This document shows, piece after piece, positions 1 to 4,415 of a DNA stretch of 6,397 nucleotides; the first letter of the stretch is position 1, and every line of letters starts with the position of its first letter. The DNA comes from CAYXOX01 sp964466745 (GTDB taxonomy: Bacteria > Pseudomonadota > Alphaproteobacteria > Rhodobacterales > Rhodobacteraceae): the NCBI GenBank assembly GCA_964466745.1, contig CAYXOX010000162.1, positions 1 through 6,397 on the forward strand, written 5' to 3'. The notes beneath the pieces were generated by a model that worked only from the letters and a program-made list of their open reading frames with translations, searched no databases and was not told where the DNA came from. The position numbers and the translations under genes are program-made.

Positions 1-253
1 GTTCGACGAGCCGACCTCGGCGCTCGATCCGGAGATGATCAAGGAGGTGCTCGATACCATGATCGAGCTCGCGCGGGAGGGCATGACCATGATCGTCGTG
101 ACCCACGAGATGGGCTTTGCCCGCCAGGTGGCCAACCGCGTGATCTTCATGGACGAAGGACAGATCGTGGAGCAGAACGAGCCCGAAGCGTTCTTCAACA
201 ACCCGAAGTCCGAACGGACGAAGCTCTTCCTCAGCCAGATCCTCGGCCACTAG
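1..253 (+). CDS. Polar amino-acid ABC transporter ATP-binding protein (AapP/BztD/GlnQ family), 3' part only
   Basis: This is the C-terminal 83 residues of the cytoplasmic ATPase that powers uptake of polar amino acids (glutamate, glutamine, aspartate and relatives) with two membrane permeases and a periplasmic binding protein. The 5' end is cut off by the window; the reading frame starts at base 2. The fragment opens in the Walker B/D-loop segment FDEPTSALDP, where the Glu of DEP is the catalytic base. It continues to the H-loop VTHEMGFA, with the switch His at about fragment residue 35, and ends in the family tail FMDEGQIVEQ...KSERTKLFLSQILGH. That tail closely resembles, from memory, AapP of rhizobia and BztD of Rhodobacter, so bztD or aapP is the likely name, but substrate choice cannot be read from this end. 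Walker A, the Q-loop and the LSGGQ signature lie outside the window. The gene ends at TAG and converges with the sixA-like gene across a 29-base gap. Confidence 0.93.
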   Translation, partial: FDEPTSALDPEMIKEVLDTMIELAREGMTMIVVTHEMGFARQVANRVIFMDEGQIVEQNEPEAFFNNPKSERTKLFLSQILGH

Positions 254-276
254 CCGCACGGCGCGCGCCGGCGCGG
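254..276. terminator. GC-rich hairpin in the convergent gap, possible bidirectional terminator
   Basis: The gap between the converging transporter ATPase and sixA-like genes can fold as an imperfect hairpin: CCGC at 254-257 pairs with GCGG at 273-276, and CGGC at 259-262 pairs with GCCG at 267-270 around a GCGC loop. A perfect 12-base palindrome CGCGCCGGCGCG also lies at 264-275. Neither strand shows a T-run after the stem, so it does not meet the usual rule for intrinsic terminators. Its position between two stop codons is the main argument for a termination role. Confidence 0.35.
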
Positions 277-282
277 GGTGGC

Positions 283-786
283 TTACCCGGCCAGCGCAGG
301 GTCGAGATCCGCCGGCACGATGAAGTCCACCACCGCGCCGGTACCCGCGCGCAGATCGGCCCAACCCGAGGCGAAATCGGCCACCAGCGTGGCCGCCGTG
401 GGATAATCGAGAAAGCGGGGATGAGCCGGAGGGCGCTCCACCAGCGCGGCGGCGAAGGCGGCGATACCCGGGTTGTGCCCCACCATCAGCAAGCACTCGG
501 CATCGCCCGCCCTGCGCAGGACGCCCGCCATCGCGGCCGGCTCGGCGTGGTAGAGCTCGGGAAGCGTGCGCAGCTCGGCATCGAGGCCCAGCAGTTCCGC
601 TGTCTCCCGGGTCCGGCGAGCAGTGGAGCAGAGCACGAGGTCGGGCATGTGGCCCTCCCGCCGCAGCCAATCGCCCACGGCGGCGGCGGCGCGGCGGCCG
701 CGTGCGTTGAGCGGCCTGTCGTGGTCGGCGAGTCCGGCGCTGGCCCAACTCGATTTCGCGTGGCGGAGCAGGATCAGCCGGCCCAA
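283..786 (-). CDS. sixA: SixA-like phosphohistidine phosphatase (histidine phosphatase superfamily, COG2062 type)
   Basis: This is a 167-residue cytoplasmic phosphatase predicted to remove phosphate from phosphohistidine on signalling or phosphotransfer proteins. The superfamily motif LLRHAKS sits at the extreme N-terminus, with R8 and H9 as the phosphate-binding Arg and the His that becomes transiently phosphorylated. DHDRPLN follows at 21-27, CSTARRTRET at 53-62 (second conserved Arg), and MVGHNP at 101-106 with the second catalytic His at 104. Length and layout match the short SixA family rather than the longer phosphoglycerate mutases. The start is a TTG at 784-786: it places RHAK where the family has it, a Shine-Dalgarno-like GGAGAGGG lies just upstream, and no in-frame ATG gives an intact active site. 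The gene overlaps the end of argB by 13 bases, so it is probably co-transcribed and translationally coupled. In E. coli SixA acts on ArcB and on the nitrogen phosphotransferase protein NPr; the substrate here is unknown. Confidence 0.9.
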   Translation of the reverse strand: MGRLILLRHAKSSWASAGLADHDRPLNARGRRAAAAVGDWLRREGHMPDLVLCSTARRTRETAELLGLDAELRTLPELYHAEPAAMAGVLRRAGDAECLLMVGHNPGIAAFAAALVERPPAHPRFLDYPTAATLVADFASGWADLRAGTGAVVDFIVPADLDPALAG

Positions 787-1658
787 GGCGCCCTCTCCGC
801 GCGGATCATCGAACCGGCGCCGTGCTCGGTGAAGAGTTCCAACAGGCAGGCGTTCGGCGCACGCCCGTCGAGAATGACAACGGCGCGCACGCCGCCTTCC
901 ACCGCCGCGAGCGCCGTTTCCGTTTTCGGGATCATTCCACCCGCGATCACACCGTCATGGGTGAGCCTGTGTATCTGGTCGGGCGTAAGGTCGGTGATCA
1001 CCTGCCCGTCGGTGCCGCGCACGCCGTCCACGTCGGTGAGGAGCAGCAGCCTGTCGGCTTTCAGCGCGGCCGCGATTGCGCCGGCCGCAGTGTCGCCGTT
1101 GATGTTGTAGGTTTCGCCATCGCGCCCGGCACCTATGGGCGCGATCACCGGGATGATCCCGGCGGCGAAGAGCGTGTGCAGCACCGAGGGATCGATCTCG
1201 GCGGGGGTGCCCACGAAGCCCAGCGCCGGGTCGGTCTGCTCGCAGGTGATCAGGCGCGCGTCCTTGCCCGAAAGGCCTACGGCACGGCCGCCCTCGTCGT
1301 TGATCGCCTGAACGATCCGCTTGTTCACGAGCCCGGCCAGCACCATTTCCACCACCCTCACGGTGACGGCATCGGTTACGCGCTTGCCGTTGACGAACCG
1401 GCTCTCGTGGCCGAGTTCGGCCAGCATCTCGTTGATCATCGGCCCGCCGCCGTGGACGATCACCGGGTTCACGCCCACGTGGCGCAATAGCACGATGTCT
1501 CGTGCGAAGCTGGCCATCGCCTCGGCATCGCCCATCGCGTTGCCGCCGAACTTGATGACGACGAACGCCCCGTCATAGCGCTGCAGGTAGGGCAGGGCCT
1601 CGTTGAGGGTGCGGGCCGTGGCGACCCAGTCCCGCATGGTGGTGTCTTGTTTCTTCAT
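774..1658 (-). CDS. argB: Acetylglutamate kinase (N-acetyl-L-glutamate 5-kinase)
   Basis: ArgB catalyses the second step of arginine biosynthesis, ATP-dependent phosphorylation of N-acetylglutamate, in the cytoplasm. The chosen product has 294 residues, close to the usual size. Amino-acid-kinase motifs appear in order: VIKFGGNAM at 34-42 (phosphate-binding Lys36), HGGGP at 69-73, GKRVT at 91-95 (Arg93), LSGKDARL at 129-136, NINGD at 185-189, LTDVDGV at 207-213 (catalytic-site Asp), GGMIPK at 240-245 (Lys245) and LFTEHGAGSMI at 275-285. The N-terminal helix TARTLNEALPYLQRY and the final signature are typical of hexameric enzymes inhibited by arginine, so feedback control is likely (inference). 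The ATG at 1658 was chosen because the frame's upstream extension to a TTG at 1718 adds 20 low-complexity residues and overlaps a candidate promoter. An internal ATG at 1637 (Met8) is possible but lacks a Shine-Dalgarno sequence. sixA follows with a 13-base overlap. Confidence 0.95.
   Translation of the reverse strand: MKKQDTTMRDWVATARTLNEALPYLQRYDGAFVVIKFGGNAMGDAEAMASFARDIVLLRHVGVNPVIVHGGGPMINEMLAELGHESRFVNGKRVTDAVTVRVVEMVLAGLVNKRIVQAINDEGGRAVGLSGKDARLITCEQTDPALGFVGTPAEIDPSVLHTLFAAGIIPVIAPIGAGRDGETYNINGDTAAGAIAAALKADRLLLLTDVDGVRGTDGQVITDLTPDQIHRLTHDGVIAGGMIPKTETALAAVEGGVRAVVILDGRAPNACLLELFTEHGAGSMIRAERAPWAG
791..798 (-). promoter_or_regulatory. Ribosome binding site supporting the TTG start of sixA
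   Basis: Read on the minus strand, GGAGAGGG ends four bases before the TTG at 786. It lies inside the last codons of argB. Its strength and spacing support TTG as the true start and suggest that ribosomes can load at the end of argB as well as re-initiate after its TGA stop. Confidence 0.6.
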
Positions 1659-1689
1659 CCGCCGGCCCCGTGCTCGCCCTTGCCGGCGT

Positions 1690-1718
1690 GGGATAGAGCC
1701 TCCTGCGCCAGCGGGCAA
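1690..1718 (-). promoter_or_regulatory. Candidate sigma-70-type promoter for argB-sixA
   Basis: On the minus strand TTGCCC (1718-1713) and TATCCC (1695-1690) are separated by exactly 17 bases. They match the -35 and -10 consensus at four and three of six positions. Transcription would begin near 1683, leaving a leader of about 25 bases before the argB ATG at 1658. The box matches are weak and such pairs arise by chance, but the position is sensible, and this promoter would exclude the longer 314-residue reading of ArgB. Confidence 0.35.
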
Positions 1719-1748
1719 GCGATGGCGCGCGCTCTCGCGGCGAGGAGG

Positions 1749-1776
1749 CAGCGGCGCCTCGGCCGGCGCCGCGCTG
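1749..1776 (-). terminator. Strong GC hairpin downstream of cydB, possible cydAB terminator
   Basis: GCGGCGCC at 1751-1758 and GGCGCCGC at 1765-1772 form a perfect 8-base-pair stem with a 6-base loop. An alternative pairing, CAGCG with CGCTG, extends it to 1749-1776. It begins about 11 bases after the cydB stop on the minus strand and before the candidate argB promoter, as expected for a transcript end. No T-tract follows it (the minus strand continues TGCCTCCTCG), so termination may be inefficient, or the stem may only protect the 3' end. Confidence 0.4.
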
Positions 1777-1787
1777 CGCTGCCCGGT

Positions 1788-2810
1788 TCAGTCGTAGCTC
1801 AGATCGCGCGCCTTGCCGCGGAAAACCGTGTAGGACAACACGCTGTAGCCCAGGATGACCGGCAGCACGAAACAGGTGCCCACGAGGATGATGAGCAGGC
1901 TTTCGGGCGCGCTGGCGGCCTCGTAGAGGGTCAGCCTCTCCGGCACGATGTAGGGATAGAAGCTGTAGGCCAGACCGAAGAACGCCAGCACGAACAGCGT
2001 GATGGCCGCGGAGAACGGGAACCATGCGAAGCTGTCGTCGGAGGTGGGCAGGCGTTTCAGCCCGACCCAGAGGAGCACCACGAGCGCGGCCGAGGCGAGC
2101 GGGAGCGGCGCCAGCGCGATGACTTCGGGAAAGGAGAACCACTTCTCGAAGATGCGCGGGCTGACAAGGGGCGAGGCGGCCGAGATCGCGCCGATGCCGA
2201 GGACCACGCCCCAGATCCCGCCGCGCGCCCAACTCACCGCCTTGCGCTGCAGCGCGTTTTCCGTCTTGAGGATCAGCCAGCACGCGCCGATGAAGCTGTA
2301 GCCGACGGTGAGAAACACCGCCGTCACGGCCGCGAAGGCCAGCGTGGCCAGAGTGGTTTCCAGCCCCATGATGTAGAGCCCGAGCATGAACCCCTGCGAA
2401 AGCGAGGTGGCCAGCGAGCCGGCATAGAACGCCGCGTTCCACGCCGGCTTGTGCCCGGGAGGCGCCTTGGCGCGGAACTCGAAGGCGACGCCCCGCAGGA
2501 TCAATCCGATCAGCATCACGGCCACCGGCAGGTACAGCGCGGTCAGGATTGCGCCGTGCGCCACCGGGAAGGCCACCAGCAGCAGCCCGATGGCGAGCAC
2601 GAGCCAGGTTTCGTTGGCGTCCCAGAACGGGCCGATGGAGGCGACCATGCGGTCCTTCTCGGCGGGCTCGGCGAAGGGAAAGAGCACGCCCACGCCCAGG
2701 TCGAAGCCGTCGAGCACCACGTAGATGAGAATCGACGCCCCCATGAGGCCGGCGAAGGCGAGGGGAAGCCACACCTCGGGCTCCCCGAAGAGATGCAGGA
2801 GCCCGTTCAT
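1788..2810 (-). CDS. cydB: Cytochrome bd-type (cyanide-insensitive type) quinol oxidase subunit II
   Basis: CydB/CioB is the partner membrane subunit of the bd-type terminal oxidase, which takes electrons from quinol to reduce oxygen to water. It binds no axial haem ligands of its own but stabilises the haem-bearing subunit I. The 340-residue product is shorter than E. coli CydB (379) and fits the CIO group. Visible motifs are LDGFDLGVG at 33-41, GPFWDANETWL at 60-70 (family GPxWDxNExWL), RGVAFEFR at 106-113, YPYIVP at 285-290 and LGYSVLSYTVFRGK at 320-333. Hydrophobic stretches run through nearly the whole protein, consistent with about eight or nine membrane helices. The ATG at 2810 overlaps the cydA TGA as ATGA, so translation is coupled; the upstream GGCGGG in the cydA end is a weak ribosome site. 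No CydX-like small ORF follows. In other alphaproteobacteria the same pair is called cioB or qxtB. Confidence 0.95.
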   Translation of the reverse strand: MNGLLHLFGEPEVWLPLAFAGLMGASILIYVVLDGFDLGVGVLFPFAEPAEKDRMVASIGPFWDANETWLVLAIGLLLVAFPVAHGAILTALYLPVAVMLIGLILRGVAFEFRAKAPPGHKPAWNAAFYAGSLATSLSQGFMLGLYIMGLETTLATLAFAAVTAVFLTVGYSFIGACWLILKTENALQRKAVSWARGGIWGVVLGIGAISAASPLVSPRIFEKWFSFPEVIALAPLPLASAALVVLLWVGLKRLPTSDDSFAWFPFSAAITLFVLAFFGLAYSFYPYIVPERLTLYEAASAPESLLIILVGTCFVLPVILGYSVLSYTVFRGKARDLSYD

Positions 2811-4198
2811 TCGCCCGCCACCAGCGCAATGGTCGCTTCTTCCGAGCGCGGGCCGTCCTCGGTCTTCACGGTTTCACCGCGTGCGGCCCTCGTCGCCATG
2901 TAGAAGAGCACGCCCACATAGGCCGCGAGAAGAGCGGCGTAGACGGCGAGGTAGGCGATCAGCGTGGTCGCCACCATGGGCGCGGGCACATCGGCCACCG
3001 CCGCCTCGGTGGACAAAACGCCGGTGACGAGCCACGGCTGGCGCCCGATCTCGGTGGTGTACCATCCCGCCAGTGTCGCGACCCAGCCGGAGAAGGCCAT
3101 GGGCACGAGCGCGTAATGCAGCACGCGGGGCAGGCCCCCCACGCCCCGCCGCCGCCATGCCATGGCAGCGAGCGCGGCCCAGCTCAGCGCCAGCATCGCG
3201 ATGCCCGTTCCGACCATCACCCGAAAGCTCCAGAAGACCGGCGCGACGGGCGGATGGAGGATCGTGCCGTCGTCGGCCACGAAATCGTTCAGCCCCGGAA
3301 CCTCGCCATCGAGCTTGTGCGTGAGGATCAGCGAGGCGAGCCCCGGTATCGCGACCTCGGCATGGTTCATGCGCGCTTCCTCGTCGGGCAGCGCGAAGAG
3401 CAGGAGCGGCACGTTGGTCGAGGTTTCCCAGTTGCCCTCCATTGCCGCGACCTTCGCTGGCTGGTGCTCGAGCGTGTTGAGCCCGTGCATGTCGCCTGCG
3501 AGGATCTGGAGCGGGATCAGTGCCGCGCCCATCACGAGGCCCGTGCGCAGGGTGGCCCGCACGCTCTCGGAGCGGTCGCCCAGAAGCCAGCGGAACGCCG
3601 AGAACCCGGCGATCAGGAACGCCACCGTCAAGCCGGAGGCAAGCAGCATGTGCACCAGCCTGTAGGGCATCGAGGGGTTGAAGATGATGGCGAGCCAGTC
3701 GGTCGCGTGGACCACGCCGTCGCGGATCTCGAAGCCGGCCGGAGTGTGCATCCAGGAGTTCAGCACCAGGATCCAGAACGCGCTCATCGTCGTGCCGAAG
3801 GCGACAAGGAACGTCGCCAGGGTGTGCAGCCAGCCCGGCACGCGGGAGAAGCCGAACAGCATTATGCCGAGGAAGACCGCCTCGAGGAAGAAAGCGGTCA
3901 GCACCTCGTAGGCCAGGAGGGGGCCTGCGATGTTCCCGACGTTCTCCATGAACCCGGGCCAGTTGGTGCCGAACTGGAACGACATCGTGATGCCCGAGAC
4001 CACGCCCATGGCGAAGGACAGCGCGAACACCTTCACCCAGAACCGGTAGGCCTCCATCCATTTTCCGGCGCCGGTTGCCGCGAACCGCAGCTTGAAGAAG
4101 AGCAGCACCCAGCCGAGGGCGATGGTGATCGTGGGAAAGAGGATGTGGAACGAGATGTTCGCCGCGAATTGTATCCGCGAAAGCAGGAGCGTTTCCAT
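2807..4198 (-). CDS. cydA: Cytochrome bd-type (cyanide-insensitive type) quinol oxidase subunit I
   Basis: CydA/CioA is the catalytic inner-membrane subunit, carrying haems b558, b595 and d and the quinol site. The 463-residue product has about nine hydrophobic helices (roughly 16-38, 56-76, 93-116, 125-147, 184-205, 219-234, 322-346, 360-379, 408-434). Equivalents of the E. coli haem ligands can be placed by motif: H18 in NISFH, H183 in RLVH and M328 in FWSFRVM. E98 and E106 in the YEVLTAFFLEAVF helix match the proton-channel/haem glutamates. K249 and E254 match the quinol-binding Q-loop residues, and GRQPW is at 385-389. The Q-loop lacks the long C-terminal insertion of E. coli CydA, which places the protein in the short-loop CIO group (cioA, or qxtA in Rhodobacter). 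Members of this group are often cyanide-resistant, but that is not readable from sequence alone. The ATG at 4198 puts H18 in register with the family. The ribosome site is weak (a GGA about 7 bases upstream). cydB follows with a 4-base overlap. Confidence 0.96.
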   Translation of the reverse strand: METLLLSRIQFAANISFHILFPTITIALGWVLLFFKLRFAATGAGKWMEAYRFWVKVFALSFAMGVVSGITMSFQFGTNWPGFMENVGNIAGPLLAYEVLTAFFLEAVFLGIMLFGFSRVPGWLHTLATFLVAFGTTMSAFWILVLNSWMHTPAGFEIRDGVVHATDWLAIIFNPSMPYRLVHMLLASGLTVAFLIAGFSAFRWLLGDRSESVRATLRTGLVMGAALIPLQILAGDMHGLNTLEHQPAKVAAMEGNWETSTNVPLLLFALPDEEARMNHAEVAIPGLASLILTHKLDGEVPGLNDFVADDGTILHPPVAPVFWSFRVMVGTGIAMLALSWAALAAMAWRRRGVGGLPRVLHYALVPMAFSGWVATLAGWYTTEIGRQPWLVTGVLSTEAAVADVPAPMVATTLIAYLAVYAALLAAYVGVLFYMATRAARGETVKTEDGPRSEEATIALVAGE

Positions 4199-4208
4199 TG
4201 GCGTGTCC

Positions 4209-4227
4209 GTTCGGGTTCGGGTTCGGG
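4209..4227. repeat. Three tandem copies of GTTCGG in the cydA leader
   Basis: GTTCGG is repeated at 4209-4214, 4215-4220 and 4221-4226, followed by one more G. On the coding (minus) strand this reads CCGAAC three times and ends 11 bases before the cydA ATG, directly beside the weak GGA ribosome site. Any gain or loss of units would change the leader length but not the spacing between the GGA and the ATG. Confidence 0.85.
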
Positions 4228-4242
4228 CGGCAGGCGGCCCGC

Positions 4243-4290
4243 GAATGCAATGATCGTGAAAGTTCAGTCGCCTGGCTTGATGCGGATATA
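4243..4290 (-). promoter_or_regulatory. Candidate cydAB promoter with FNR-like binding site
   Basis: Plus-strand TTGAT-GCGG-ATATA at 4277-4290 matches the FNR/FnrL palindrome TTGAT-N4-ATCAA at 8 of 10 positions, with one perfect half. It is centred 85 bases upstream of the cydA ATG. On the minus strand GATCAT (4255-4250) fits the -10 consensus TATAAT at 4 of 6 positions and would start transcription near 4243. The box would then be centred about 40-41 bases upstream of that start, the usual position for FNR activation. Cytochrome bd genes are commonly under oxygen-responsive control, so this is plausible. It remains an eye-found match with an imperfect half-site. Confidence 0.35.
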
Positions 4291-4415
4291 TGCCTGAAAC
4301 TGCGCCCGTCGTGGCTCTGCGACACCCGACCGCAAGGAATTCTCGCTTGCTTTCGAGGCACGCGGCCGGTTGGACAGAGCATGGTCCGGGAGGGCCGCGC
4401 AGCCTCGAGGGCCGG

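Larger units (their letters stand above)
4199..4415. other. Intergenic region between dnaE and cydA
   Basis: This 217-base gap separates two genes on the same strand. The half next to cydA holds the hexamer repeat and the FNR-like promoter candidate. The half next to dnaE should contain the dnaE transcript end, but only weak structures are visible: CCTCGAGG at 4403-4410, GCAAG (4332-4336) opposite CTTGC (4346-4350), and no T-tract. I see no conserved small ORF or RNA gene in it. Confidence 0.6.

Noticed and set aside
421..1110. 229-codon plus-strand frame across sixA and argB
   Set aside because: It is antisense to two clearly recognisable genes and shows no domain of its own.
1659..1718. 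20-residue N-terminal extension of ArgB from a TTG start
   Set aside because: The added residues are Gly/Arg/Pro-rich, not family-like, and the TTG falls within the candidate -35 element. The ATG at 1658 gives a normal ArgB length.
1573..2829. 418-codon minus-strand open frame overlapping cydB
   Set aside because: It is an out-of-frame shadow of cydB rich in Arg, Gly and Ala with no recognisable domain. The 1788-2810 frame carries full CydB motifs.
1647..2903. 418-codon plus-strand open frame antisense to cydB
   Set aside because: Its composition (His, Glu, Gln, Arg, Gly) is typical of the complement of GC-rich coding DNA, and no domain can be seen.
3116..4297. 393-codon plus-strand open frame antisense to cydA
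   Set aside because: It is a long antisense frame caused by GC-biased codon use; it lacks motifs and a sensible start context.
4332..4350. GCAAG/CTTGC inverted repeat as the dnaE terminator
   Set aside because: The 5-base-pair stem with a 9-base loop and no following T-tract on the dnaE strand is too weak to call.
2874..4382. 502-codon minus-strand open frame across cydA and its leader
   Set aside because: It is a shadow frame of cydA running through its promoter region, and the product is Arg/His-rich without any family resemblance.
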